From: Pseudocercospora fijiensis CIRAD86
Lineage: Eukaryota > Ascomycota > Dothideomycetes > Mycosphaerellales > Mycosphaerellaceae
Length of the DNA: 64,000 bases
Assembly: GCF_000340215.1 (NCBI RefSeq)
Contig: NW_006921534.1
Coordinates: 2,561,057 to 2,625,056 of the forward strand
Direction of reading: 5' to 3'
Shown here: positions 22,330-34,884 of the stretch, piece by piece
Position numbering within the stretch: the first letter of the stretch is position 1
How the letters are laid out: every line of letters starts with the position of its first letter
Notes under the pieces: model-generated
The model's database searches: none
What the model saw: the letters and a program-made list of their open reading frames with translations, nothing else
What the model was told of the DNA's origin: nothing
Made by a program: the position numbers and the translations under genes

Positions 22330-24010
22330 AGGTTCAAACCGTAAAGTTTAACCTGCTAAGTTAGCAGCTACAATAGATGGCTTAAACCGCTTTCAAGCTA
22401 CTATTATCGATAGTATAGAAGCTAATAAAGAAGATAATAACTAGGGGTAGCTATAATAGGTTAAGGAGGCTTATAGTAACCCTATTAAGTACGATAAGTA
22501 CGTCTATTCGCAGACAGAAGGTCTATTCTATAAGACAGCGATAGCAACGGCAATAGCGGTGCCTTAAGGGTTAGATAAAGAGCTATATAATACTAGAAAT
22601 AAGGACGACCTAATTAAGACTATTAGTATAGACAACCGAGCCGGTAGCCTCTACTATCTAGTAGAAGACGACCTAAAGGAAGACCTATTTAAGCTATTAG
22701 AGGTAACTAAGCGCTAGCGGAAGGTTAACTTGCCTATCTACCTATAAGGGGACCTCTCGAAGGTAGACGACGTATAGTACGAGTTCTTTAACCTCCTATA
22801 GACTAATAAGGTTATAGACAGGCTAGTTAAGTATACTAATAAGTATATAGAGACCCGAGAAGAGTTTAAACTAGATAAGGCTAGAAACCCCCGAATTAGC
22901 TGCAATAGGGAGCCTAAGATTATTATATCTAGACACCCTTAGAAACTAGTAGAGCGTAAAGATATATTAATCTTCGTAGCCCTTATTATTTATATATCGG
23001 CGATCTAAATAGCTAATAAGTCGGATTACTAGAGGTACGACAAATACTAGCCTATATATCTAATTGCCGATTATATAAGTAAGTAGCGCTTCCGATAGAT
23101 TAAGGCCGCTCTATAGTATAGAAGTCCTATTCTAAGGGGCTCCGGACTGCCTACGTAGTCGTAGATATTACCGTTAGCGGACCTATTGCGAGAGAGGTTT
23201 AAGAGCGTTGTTCTTCCTAGAAGCAATATATCTATCGACGAGTCTATAATCCGGTTTATAGGCCGATCTAGTTATATAATAATAATGCGAGGAAAGCTAA
23301 TACCTATCGGATACTATATCCTATGCTTATATAAGGACAGGTACCTATATTCCTTCCTATTCTTAAGCTCTCGAAAGTAGCATTCTTAGGAGATCGAAAC
23401 GGACGAATTCGTAATAAGGATCCTCGAGCGGCTAGTTATCGTTCGAGAGTAGCTTACTAGCGCTAAGGTAATTAAGCGAGCGAAGGAGAGTAATAAGCGG
23501 CGCCGAGACAGGCTTAATAGCCTTGCTAAGGGTAGTAGTTGTAATAGAATAAGTAGTGTCTACGAGGTTAATAAAATAAAAGTCGACTTTTATATACCTA
23601 CCTCGAGAGGCGCTAACTACTCGGAAGCTACGGAAAGCTCGGAAAGCGCCGTAAGCGAGCCTAGTAGCATACAACCGACTAACTACGCCTATAGACTTAA
23701 TCTTAGCGCGAGGCTAAGCCCGCTAAGAATCGCTGTTCTCCGATTGTTACTATAACTTCCTTTCTAAATATACTACTTCTATATATTTATAGATAACCTA
23801 TTTAACAATGTAGTCCTATTTGCTATATTAAAGCATCTCGGCATCGGAGCGACTAGTATAGTAAGGTCTAGCTCCTTATCGTAGCCTTAGAGAGGCGCTA
23901 AATTCGAGAAACTAGGTTAGCTTCTAAAAACTATCTCTACGGCAGACCTCTAGATAAAGAATTACGCTTAGATTACACGTAACAGCTTAGAATTAGGGTT
24001 TAAAGTGCCG
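22330..24010 (+). pseudogene. piggyBac-type transposase, N-terminal and catalytic part, RIP-inactivated
   Basis: DDE_Tnp_1_7 family. The segment at 23,050-23,380 reads LIADYISK, RFR, IKAALQYRSPILRGSGLPT, LLRERFKSVVLPRSN, ISIDESIIRFIGRSSYIIIM and RGKLIPIGYYILCLYKDRYL. ISIDE holds the first catalytic Asp (family NVSIDEAMI.F.GR). The second catalytic region follows at about 23,770-23,860 as FIDNLFNNVVLFAILKHLGI (family LDNFFTS...LL..L...GIGA). Similarity fades after about 24,000, before the third Asp (the WQD motif), which is found instead at 34,960. Stops lie at Gln/Trp codons. Confidence 0.8.
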
Positions 24011-25640
24011 ACTATCCGAACAACTAATTAAATACTACATCCCTAATTCTTCTTGCTAGAGGTCTGTAGGGCAACTACTTAGATTTAGTATAGTTATAGA
24101 GGCTAGTATAGCGATTACAACGCGACATTACTTTTACGACAATATAACACTAAGAGGTTGTAGCGCTGCTAATTACGAATATACCGATCTAAAAATCACG
24201 TTAGTGCGACGAATATACGATATATAGCGTTAAATCTCGCGACGCTACCCTATATAGCTGTCCGGCTTGCTAATATATACTAAAACACAACATTGAAAAA
24301 CTATATATACAACACTTAGCGGAGCATCGTATAGCACTCTAGATAGATACTAAGTAAGGAAGTAGGTATATATAACTTCTCGTTGCTAAGATACTATCGC
24401 TATCGCTACGTATACTAAATCGCACCTCGTAATATATAATATCTAATGCCCGGAGGTTCTAGGTATGCCCTTTTCGAAACTCTTTTATGCTTGCAAGAAC
24501 GCTATAGGATATTATAGTACTAAGATATAGTCGATAAGCGGAGGTTAGTACAAGCTAGCTAGATCTCTAGTCGGAAATTAGTATCCTATTAAGCAATAGC
24601 ACTAGGATATACACTATTATCCGATATAAGGACTCTGCCGCTTTGTTCTAGGTTGTTGTCCTTTTAATCGACCTAATTAAGCTAAGAGTCTGCTATCTTA
24701 TCGGCTATCTCCTCCTCGTTCGTAGCGCCGATAGTATTACTAATAATCGAACCGGTTATAATAGTATATGCCTAGTAGACGAGGTTATTCTTATTATTAG
24801 CGCGCTTAATCGGCTTAATGCCGCTATCGCTGCCGCTGCCGCTACTACTACCGCCGAAGACAAGGCCCTAAAGAATACTAATCTAGGTCTCCGATAGTTC
24901 TATATCCTTGCCTATATCCTTTAGTAAGCGCTTTATTGTATTCTCGACAATGTCGTACTTAATATGCTTAGTATATAGATACGCCTTAACGTTAACAACT
25001 AGCTCCTAGACTTCTCCGTATATAAGAGGCTCGAGGGTCTTATTCTTAGCTTTAGTCTTACCGCCGCGATCGAAGCCGTCGTAGCAGACCTAGTCGGGCA
25101 AGTTAGACTACTTATCGATAGGATAGATGCAGGCGATGCGATCCTAGATCGAGTCGCTATCTATAACTATTTTAATATCGAGTGTCGTCTCGTATTATAT
25201 TACTTTAGAAGGTATTAGGAGGCGATCGAGCTAAAGCAATATTACGAGGTCGATATAACTATAGAAAGGCGGTAGTAATACGGTAACAGAATAAGACCGA
25301 TCTAGTTCGAATATATATCTTTCCGCTTAACAAGGGTCCGTACGCTTATATATACGATATTAACGCGTCGCGCTCGCGCCTACTAAATAAAGGCTCTACT
25401 TATCCCTAACCGCGACCTTCTATAGCGTTCCCCTTCCGTCTACTACCTTCTACTTCTCTATAATAGCAGCTCTTCGCTATACAATTACAACTGCACTCGC
25501 AATACCGGTAATATAGCTAATAACTAAGAGATAAGCGACCTTACTAAGCTCTCGTCCGATGCGCTATAAGTCGCTTAAAGCGTATAAGTCTATATCTATA
25601 GTATATAGCTAGGCAACTAGCAAGACCTTAGTAATTAAGA
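24011..25640 (-). pseudogene. RIP-mutated region with a decayed minus-strand ORF, unknown
   Basis: On the minus strand about 25,220-24,620 is readable: GFDRGGKTKAKNKTLEPLIY, VNVKAYLYTKHIKYDIVENT, IKRLLKDIGKDIELSET, LVFGGSSSGSGSDSGIK and NEEEIADKIADS. It is a charged, partly Gly/Ser-rich sequence with no recognised family. The remainder (24,011-24,600 and 25,230-25,640) is RIP-type DNA without identifiable content. Confidence 0.35.
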
Positions 25641-25649
25641 AGAAGAAAA

Positions 25650-28600
25650 CGAGGAAACTAAGCATCTAGGTTAATAAACAAGCGACCTAACCGAGCTCCT
25701 AGAAGAAGACGAGGAAGACGAGGACACTAAGCTACTAGGATAGGGTTAAGGTCTCGATCCGCCTTCTAAGATTAACGAAGCCGCTTGTATTCGTTAAGCT
25801 ATCTTCCTGTCCGATAGCTAGCACGATCTCTAGACATCTAAGGACATAATTCGCAACCGGCCTACTCGATCTAACTAGCGCCCGGCTAGGCCTTAACGTA
25901 CTATCCTCGAGCCGACCCCTCGCAAGTCTATATAGTAGAAAGGCAAGGTCGTTAACTATACGCTAGAAGATAAGGATAAAGATAAAGATAAGACTAACAA
26001 TAAGGATACTAGCGAGGAGGAAGAAGAACTTAGTAAGAGTAAGCTATAGCGCGAGTTGCGGTCTAATGCACCTAATAAGCATAATCGTACTAGATAGATG
26101 CTAGGCCCTAGTAGCATTAGTAATATCTAGGAAGAGGGAGCCGATAAAGAAGGCCTAGTAGCTAGCATAAATCCGAAGTAGAAGTATAAGGCTATTATAC
26201 AGCAACTAAGATCCTTTACTATACTATTCGAGAAGCTACTAGTTATATAGGCCGGCAAGCTAGGCACTACGATATACCGGGCTAATATAGACACTATTTA
26301 GCGAGTATTCCCTAACGAAGGCCTCGTTAGCTCTGTCGTCTTGCGTAATAAGCTAAAGGGCCTTATTAGTAAGGACTTCTTCGATTTGTATAAAAGCGAG
26401 GAGGGCTTGCAGCCGCGCAATCTCTAGGATATAGCTTAAACAATTAAGACTCGTGCGCTAACGTGGTTTAATCTACTAGATTCTAGCCTGCTACCTAATA
26501 CTCGTAGAAAGTATAAGCAGTATACTATATCGTTCGAAGATAAGCGTAGTATTGTCTAGAAGCGTACTTGTACTATTATATACATCGTCGTACATTCTAT
26601 AGTAGCTAAGCGTTCGTCCTTCTTAACTAAGGCTCTTAGGCTATACCTAGTATATAGCGGTAGAGCGCCTATATATATTATCGACACCCTTAGTAATATA
26701 GGTATTACTAATAGGTACGACACTATCTAGGAACTTATTAAGAAGAACGCTAATTAGGCCCGTTAATAGGTAAAGGTAATCGCTCTACTTCCTACCTCGT
26801 AGATCGCATTCGATAACTTCAATCGATAAGAGAAGAAGCGGGACTAGGTTATTAGAGATACTAATAAGTAGATAGCAATAACAACCTCGTTTATTAGCAC
26901 CTATAACGATATGCCTAAAGATAGCTTAATATAGGACATACTCGACCGTACTATACCTATACTAATCGACAATATTATCGAAAACTATAATAAGGACGGT
27001 AATACGGCTAAGGCTGTCGCAATCTTCTAGATTTATAAGGCTATCGAGTCTGTTATTAGTAATAGACCGTCTAAGAATATTAAGGCAGCAGGCCTAGAAG
27101 TGCCCTCGTTCCCTAATATCGAGTCGTCCTTTAGGCCTATACCGGACAAGGTCTACTCGTAGCTAGTCTCTTTTAACGACGAGATCTCTACCTAGGGCTC
27201 TAAGCTCGTGCATAATAATATCTTCCTAGATAATATAGGTATCCCTCGCGACTCGCTAGTATAGTTAAAGCGACTAATTATCTACGTTAGCGACTAGTTA
27301 ACTATCGAGCGTACCTTAGCTATTCTGTTTAAGTGCGTTAAGAATTCGGAGCTATACGAATAGCGCAAGTTTATATTGCTATCTCCTACATAGTTCTATA
27401 TCTTTATAAATACCTATATAACCGTCTTCCGTACCTACTAGACCTATAATAAGGCAGGCGAGAGACTCCTATTCTCTACTTTAATCTAGTTAGATATTGA
27501 CTTCTAGGGCCTAAAGGAGGTCGATCTAAAGAACTTTAAGTTCTTCCGAGGCTAGAGTACTATAGACAAGTCTTTTAGGGCTCGAGTCTTTACAATCGCT
27601 CGACAGTTGCTCGAGAGCCGTAGTAAGATCGACTTTAATAAGGTAGATATAGAGAGAAACATTACTAAGGTTAATATTGTAAAGGAGGCCTTTAACGACC
27701 TGCCTACTATAGAATACCTAGGTCTTCTCGAGAAGGTATACTAGCTTGCCTTTAGCTTAGAGGTATAGGAAGGCGATTTAGTATCGGATCTAGACAATGT
27801 AGACCCGGAAGCTAAGCTAGATAATGCCTTTACTAGTATATATCGTATACTCTAGGAAATCTCGATCTTTAAGCGTATGCGATATGCCGTCCGTATATAG
27901 GATATCGGCTACCTCCGCTAGGTCGTCGGTCTATTAATTCCTTCCTTCTTCGGAGCAAGACAATCTAATTACGGTCGGCTTATAATCTACCTACATTAGT
28001 TACTAAATAAAGGCAGATCTCCGGAGGTATAGAAGGCCGTACTATCGACTAGGTACGTTAATCCTTCTAGTAAGAAGGGCAAGGCAGTTGCTTCTAATAA
28101 ATAGCTCAAGTTATACAATTACGAGTACTTAGAGGACATTAAGCAGTTTAGCAATTCGACCTACGACCTTGCTACAATATTTAAGAAGGTCGCTAGCAAC
28201 CGTAAAGCGACTCGAGTCTTAAAGAATATGTTTAAGGAGAATTCTAGTATTTAGCGTACTAGCTACCGTACTAAGAAGGATAGTAGCTCGGATGTCTTTA
28301 ATCGCGCGGACAAGATTTATATTAATAGCTTTACAAAGTAGTAGACTAGTACTAAGTTCCTACTCTCCGACGATATTTAGCTCCTTAGATTAGATATTAT
28401 CTAGTCTAAGATCGACAACTTTAACGAGGCTAACTAGCGCTATAGTCGTAGCTTCGCTACCGTTATCGAGCAGTTAGTAGGTTAGGAAGAGGTCGATAGA
28501 GACTACGGCCCTATCGAGGATATAGTACTAGATCTAGAGGCCGATACTAAGTAGGATAACCTTGCTAGCGTACAACGCCTATTCTATAAGATCGACGATT

Positions 28601-28750
28601 AAGCAATCGGTAGCGGTGTTAGTAGTAGATCTAGAGGCGGTCGCGGCTATACTGCTACTGCGTCTATACTTAGTAGTAGTAAAGTATAAAGCATTAGTCT
28701 GTCGGTCGTTGTGTTTATGTTATAGAATCCTTATTTCCTTAAGCAGATAA
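25650..28750 (+). pseudogene. Large RIP-decayed ORF, DUF6589-like
   Basis: About 1,000 codons are readable in one frame, with stops at Gln/Trp positions. Segments: an acidic KDKDKDKTNNKDTSEEEEEL near 25,975; YKQYTISFEDKRSIV; a central IAFDNFNR followed by EKKRD.VIRDTNK.IAITTSF (about 26,805-26,905). That region resembles the conserved block of fungal DUF6589 proteins, where an Asp-Asn pair is followed by a dRDQR..N motif and a Thr/Ser-rich stretch. The C-terminus reads VLDLEADTK and a Gly/Arg/Ser-rich tail. DUF6589 proteins are repeat-associated and of unknown function. The assignment rests on recollected similarity and could be wrong; an unrelated element-borne protein is possible. Confidence 0.4.
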
Positions 28751-29401
28751 CTAATATACTAGCTCCTTGCTACCCTTCTATTATATCCTTATAAGCTCGC
28801 TAAGCGGGCTTGCTTTCGAGCATATTGCCTTAGCTATTACCGCGCCTAAGGAGGCCGACTTATCGCAGCCTTAGGTACTATAGTATAGTTCCTCGCCCTG
28901 CGGTAATACATAGCCGTTATTGTTGCCTTACTATTATTATAATAGCGCATTGCTATTAGTAGAGGCAAACCTTACCTGCGATACGCCGATATAGACTACC
29001 GCTTTCTAGCTTAACTTCTTCTTCTTCTATATATATACTAATATACTAACACCCCTAGCAATATACTAGCTATTAGCTCTTAATAGTAATAGTATCGATA
29101 CCTCTTTGTCGCATATAGGTAGCTCTATAGCGATTAACACTATCTCCTAACTAGTCCTACGGCTTGCTACTAATAGAACCGCTTAAGTTAGTTAAGGTTC
29201 CTCGGCAGGTAGTTTGTTTAGTCCTTTTAGTCTCCGATAGGCTTTGCTAAGTAAGACGTTGCGAGGCGACTCTCCTAGCGAGTAGGTTGTTTTCTATAGC
29301 TTTAGCGGGCACCGACTACGCATTTAACCGAAAGAGCACAGTTGTTGTTAGAACATCGCAGTCTTAGTGCAGACTACAGAGGTCTTAGATAGATTAGCGG
29401 A

Positions 29402-29600
29402 GGTAAAAACTCTTTAGTAAGGTACACCTATAATGCGGCTAACGGTCTAACTCGGTAAAAACTCTTTAGTAAGGTATACCTTAAGTAGCGGCTCGATAGC
29501 GACTCTCCTACTAAGCAGGTTAGTTCGTAGCATTGCTATAGGCCTAACTCGGTAAAAACTCTTTAGTAAGGTACACCTTAAGTAGCGGCTATAGGCTTCC
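29402..29600 (+). repeat. Three copies of a ~40-bp block
   Basis: GGTAAAAACTCTTTAGTAAG followed by GTAYACCT.TA.....GCGGCT begins at 29,402, 29,454 and 29,551. Each later copy is preceded by GGYCTAACTC. The related flank GCGACTCTCCTA occurs near 29,268 and 29,499. Confidence 0.85.
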
Positions 29601-30410
29601 TACGTTCGGATTCTTTATAGGATAATATATGCGCATCTAGTTAAGTCGGCGTAACGCCTTCGTTAGGACTGTTAGTTATAATAACCTTAGTACGTAAGGG
29701 CCTCTAGTATACTTAAGCCCGAAGGCGATTAGTCTTAGTCTTAGTCTTTACTGCTATACGACTGCAGCACTGCTATACGACTGCAGCCCTTTGCGTATTA
29801 AGACTACTATTCGACTATAGTACGTACCGATCCGAACCGAGCGCATTAAGACTATTATCCGACTATAGTGCGCCTCTTCTAGCAAGCGCATTAACATTGC
29901 TATACGACTGCAACGCGCTCGACAACCCTTTTCTGCGGTGTCTCTAATACTAAGGGCGCGGTTATACTCTATTATTGTCTAGGTACTAATAAGTGTCGCT
30001 TTAGCGATCGCTATCGTATTTCGCTTAATAAGTCCCTTCCTATATACCTCGCGTACTATAGTTAGTAATAGAATGCGTTAATTGTTACGTATTACGCGTA
30101 GCATATAGGCTATGTGTAATACTAGTATGCTTCGGAGTGTATGCTTCTATAGCCGCTTAGTGCCGCTAGTTAATTAGATCCCCGGACGCTACTATTCGTT
30201 TTCTCTGCCTTATATAGTAACTAGTTATCGGAATAATCGTTCTAGGGAGAGTCTAAGTAATAGAGGGCGTTAACGTAAGAGGGCTATCGTAGCTTCTCGA
30301 AGAGTGCTTACGCTCGATATATATTATCGCCCTACGTATCTATCCTTACTATATATATTGTATTGCCTGTAAGAGTACGCGGTGCAATAAGTATAGTTTT
30401 GGTACTAGTA

Positions 30411-30482
30411 TCGCTAGTGTCGCTAGTGTCGCTAGTGTCGCTAATGTCGCTAGTGTCGCTAGTATCGCTAGTGTCGCTAGTA
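30411..30482 (+). repeat. 9-bp minisatellite TCGCTAGTG, 8 copies
   Basis: TCGCTAGTG is repeated eight times in tandem with two single-base variants (TCGCTAATG and TCGCTAGTA). Confidence 0.9.
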
Positions 30483-31239
30483 TTAGTAACTTCTCGGGTT
30501 TCGGAGGCAGTTCTTAGTGCCTAAGGCGGCCGTCGTTATCGTATTAGACACTTTTGTTAGCGCTATTTGCTAGAAACGCGCTAAATCGACGTATCTCGCT
30601 ATATTAGTGTTATAAAAGTCGTAAAGGTATTATTAATACGCGGAAGGAAGCAGCTATAACGTTTAATCCTACTAATTAAGCGCTCTACTATACTAAATCC
30701 GGGGTCTTAGCGGGACTCGGTATCCTTATCGCTTCCTCGCATTTACGCTCCTCGACTAGCTCCTATATACGATTTAACTATCGATACCTACGACTATCGA
30801 TACCTACGACTATCGACACTTACGACTATTTATAAGCCCTTATAGGCAAGCGCGTCGACAGCTAAGGTAATATACTCGACTACGAGGGCAAATATGCTTA
30901 GCGAGCCTATAAGGACATAATAGACCTATAAGGACATAATAGAAGGGTAGTAAAGAGCCTATATAGCGAGCTTACAAGTACATAATAGAAGACAGTAATA
31001 GAACAAACAAATTCGTATAGGCATCGACTCTAAGAATCTATATCCTTAATTTAGCTATTATCCCGGACTCTTTAACCTCTGCCTAGTAGGTACTACGATA
31101 GAATATTATCGCTAAAGGCACTCCTACGGCTGCTAGCCCTACTATAGCTTCTCTTAGAGGCTCCCTCGCTAAATACCCCCTCTGCTACCTAAGGGACGCG
31201 GATATTGCGACTACTACGGGTATAGTATGCTTATGTAAG

Positions 31240-34190
31240 CAACTGCTAGGCTTCCTCCCCGGTAATTTCGACCTAGTCCTCTTTAGACGAGGAAGACGGT
31301 AAAGAGCTATTATCGACTTAAAGAGATGCTCCGGTACGAGGCCTCTTCGTAATACTACCGTTACCGCGCTTAGTACGCTTTACCGCCGTCGAAGGACTAG
31401 CAATAGGTATACTTAGTCTAGCTTAAGGATTAATAGCAGCAGCTGCTATACCCTAGGCAGCGTTAGCCTAGATTTGCTAGTTAATTATAGCTACCTAGCG
31501 GATAGTATTAGCCTAGGCGGACTAGTATAGGCCTTGTCGTATACTAAGAAGCTCTACCTCTCGTTCCTCTAGTATTAATTGCTATATAGTCTAGCCTTAT
31601 GCTTACGGATTCTTAGTAGCTTCCTTTACCGCCTTAGCCTCCTCCTTCTTCTTTGCCTTAGCGACCTTTGCAGCCTCCTAGTTAGTATACACCTACTTAG
31701 CTATACTATTTAGAGCAGTATATAACTCCGGTAGAGCTATATCCTTATACTACTAATCCTTTATCTCCTATGCGGCATTTAATACCTTCTCTAAGTTAAT
31801 ATCTACCTACGACTCGTACTCGCGAGCTAACTTAAAGATATTAGCTACCGCCTATATAAGACGATCCTTTATAAAGTAACTGCCTAGGATACGGAAGCGT
31901 CGGCTAGTTAACGGAAACATACCGTCGGCCTTCTCTAAGCACTACTTCCTAATATATAGTAGTATACAAGCTAGTCGAGATCCTACGCCTAGTAGTATAA
32001 TAGGTTTAACATCTCGAAGCGGCTTCGGTAGTAGAGGCAGGTCCTTTATTAGCTTAGGGTTGTACTAGTTACAATAGTCTACTAGATCGGCTATGCCCTT
32101 TAGATATAAAAAGATCGCTATATGCTCGCTATACTCCTTATTTATAACGGTACGGAAGCAACGATTCGGGTTAACGATATAGCTATTAAATGCATCTATA
32201 AAGACCCTAGGGACTAAGGCTCGGGCTTTTAGCTTAGTCTTGTTCTAGAATTCGGACTTCTTCTTCTTACCTCTACTATCGCTAGCATTAGACGCCGCAT
32301 TACTACGGACATTATCCTAATTACTAACGCTACTAATATCCTCGCCGGGGATCTCGACCTACCGAAGCCTACTCGTACTAGTACCTCCGCTATAACTACG
32401 ACTACGACTACGACCGCTACGACTACGACCGCTACGACTACGGCCGCTACGACTACAGCTAGTAGTTAGAGTTAGTACGGCAATAGCCGTAGAACCCTCT
32501 AGCATCTTCTTAATCTAATCGCTACTATAGTATAGAACGAGGAAGAAGGCACGAGGTCTATAGAAATATAGCTTAGTTAGGAAGCCTTCCGAAAACAGCT
32601 TCGTTAGGTCTCGATAGATACGACTAAGGCGCTATATTATATCGCCTACATCCCTAGTAATAGGCAGCTTTACCTAGATAACATCGCTAATATTAGGAAC
32701 ATTAAGCCTAATACTAAAGGCTGTTATTGCGCTAATATAGCGGATCTCGGAGTTAGGCTTATAGTATTCTATATATCGAGAGTCTTAATCGAAGGTTAGA
32801 ACTGTCGCAGTATATACTATAATCGTATAGGTTATATCGATACTACTATTAGCGCGAGTATATATATACCGCTTTGCTAGATCTAGATAATCCTTCGTAA
32901 GCTATACAAGCTAGCTACGTACTACTAAGACGAAATTAGCGCAGTGCTTACAACTATCGATAAAGACAAGGACTTTACGTATCTTCTATAGTATAGCTTC
33001 GCCCTTTGTTAAGACACGTTCTCCTTCTAGTACATTATACGAGACAGTATAGTCGATAATATAGTATAGGTAGTTATACGTTGCTAATAGGTCCTTAGGG
33101 ATATACTTAACGATATATATAACCTCTAGACGATCGATGCTACTGCGAATAATACGAGACTAGAAGTAGCTATTACCGATAGTACGTATACTAGAGTGTT
33201 AAAGGACATACTCGGTTATTGCCTCGGACATTGTAGCGGATACGCATAGAATAAGGGTATCGATACGCAGGTACTCGCGAATCTAGTAGACTTGCGAATA
33301 CTCTAGTCGGAAGTTAGCCTCTTCGCCCTATTTATAGATAAGATAGCATTTATTAAATACCTCGAGGCCGATACGATTACGGACTACAGGATCGCGTAGA
33401 AGCTCCTTAAATTGCGGTATAGCGGCCTATTCTAGACTAAGCAAGATATACCAGATCTTACTATTCTTAATATTGTCGTAGATTGCTAGATCTAGACGCT
33501 TAGTCTTAGTAGTAATATAGCATAAATAGACTAGTCCCTCGCCTCGACCGATATACTCGATAGCTACTGCCTACTTAGCACTAAGACGATTAAGTAGGAC
33601 GACTTAAATAGTAACTATGCCTATTAACAGCGTAAAGCCCTACAAAACTAAGCTCTTACCCTCGCCGGTACGAGCGATTATAAGCACATCGGCTTGTCCG
33701 TAGATAAGCGCGTACAAGACCTCGATCTAGGCCTCTATTAGTATATATTCCTTGCCTAGGTACAGTATGTCTAGGATCTTAGTTAGACTAGCGACGATAA
33801 TATCGCGCTATATAGGAATAGCCTCTAAATGCTAGCCTACTTCCTATACCGTCTCCTAGATACGTATAAGCGACTCGGTCTTAATATTCTCGCATCTCTT
33901 CTAGAAATAAGCAAGATACCGATCGCGTTGCTTAGGCAGAGGCAATAGTTGCTTAAGACTAAAGTCTAGACGCTCTCGATTAATTGCCGAGCGGCCTAGA
34001 AGCGGTGTATACTACGCTAGCCGACTTGTGTCCTTAGCTGCCTTGTTAGCCGCTATCTTAGCCTCTTTCTCTTTCTACCGCGCCTTACGGCGTACTTTCT
34101 CTCCGCCTATAGTAGTTCTAGAAGCGCTAGTTCTTAAAGCGCTAGTTCTCGAAGCGCTAGTTCTAGAAACGATTTAGTAACAGAATCGCT
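31240..34190 (-). pseudogene. RecQ-type DEAH helicase, RIP-inactivated (telomere-linked-helicase-like)
   Basis: A decayed superfamily 2 helicase of RecQ type, about 980 codons on the minus strand. Motif I is ADVLIIARTGEGKSLVL (about 33,645-33,690). The motif II position reads VFNKCYLIY where the family has VDECHLI: Asp, Glu and His became Asn, Lys and Tyr, each by one C-to-T or G-to-A change. Motif III is ILCVSATM (about 33,228-33,250). A SLEQ segment and the second domain VLVFIDSCKHC (about 32,955) follow. A Ser/Arg repeat (SRSGRSRSGRSRS, about 32,400-32,450) precedes KSEFQNKTKLKARALVPRVF, and the C-terminal part is Gln/Ala-rich. The protein's size and repeat setting recall fungal telomere-linked helicases, but no telomeric repeat is present and the element link is inference. 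Confidence 0.7.
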
Positions 34191-34225
34191 AGTTCTAGAA
34201 ACGATTTAGTAATAGATGTAGTAGA
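34110..34225. repeat. Short direct repeats upstream of the helicase ORF
   Basis: GAAGCGCTAGTTCT occurs three times, followed by two copies of GAAACGATTTAGTAA with CGCTAGTTCTA between. No gene was seen between here and 34,870; that stretch is ordinary RIP-type DNA. Confidence 0.75.
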
Positions 34226-34884
34226 TTTAGAGGCTATAATTAAGAAGTAGACGCATTAAGAAGCGCGCGAAGCGGAGCATTCGAGTGCAGTACGCGTATG
34301 CAGGTCCGTGCGTAATAGTTTCTAAATTGCTAAGAAGAAGTAAAGTAGAAGCGGGAGACAAAGCTAGAGATATAGCATAATCGCTCTACTGCCTAACAAG
34401 ATATAGTAACGCGAATACTTAGAGGTTGTAGAGGGCATTAGGAAGGCCTAGAAACATAGTTGTCCGAACATTCGCTAGCGATTGTTACCGTTTGTATAGC
34501 AGGGTAGGGGTAGGCTCTATAGCTAGCCTATACGTATACCTTACTTATACTAACTATAACATTGTTAATTTTCGCATTTTCTATACCGTAATTGCGTAAT
34601 ATACAAGTTTAGCTATTTGTCTAGGTCCCGTACGATATATGTCCTATATAAAAGTGCGATAGATTGCGACCTACAAAGCCTCTAAATTCTATACTAGTTA
34701 TATAACCTCTATAGCACTACCCGCTCCTAGCGGTTTGCCGTTAGGCGCTTCGCTAGAATAGGAGGCACGACGCTAAACCTAAATAGTTATTTACGTGCTT
34801 TCCTCTTGCGTAATATAGCCTATATACACAAATACGACTATTCTACGAAGCGCCTAAATAGAGGTAGTCTAAAAAAGGGAGGGC

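Larger units (their letters stand above)
28751..31230. other. RIP-mutated non-coding stretch rich in short repeats
   Basis: No coding frame is recognisable between the DUF6589-like ORF and the helicase. It holds three copies of a GGTAAAAACTCTTTAGTAAG block, repeated TATACGACTGCAGC and ATTAAGACTACTATTCGAC modules (29,745-29,930), a 9-bp minisatellite, and TATCGATACCTACGAC repeats (30,778-30,830). Confidence 0.6.

Noticed and set aside
30411..30482. CRISPR-like array
   Set aside because: Uninterrupted 9-bp tandem units without spacers in a eukaryotic repeat island; it is a minisatellite.
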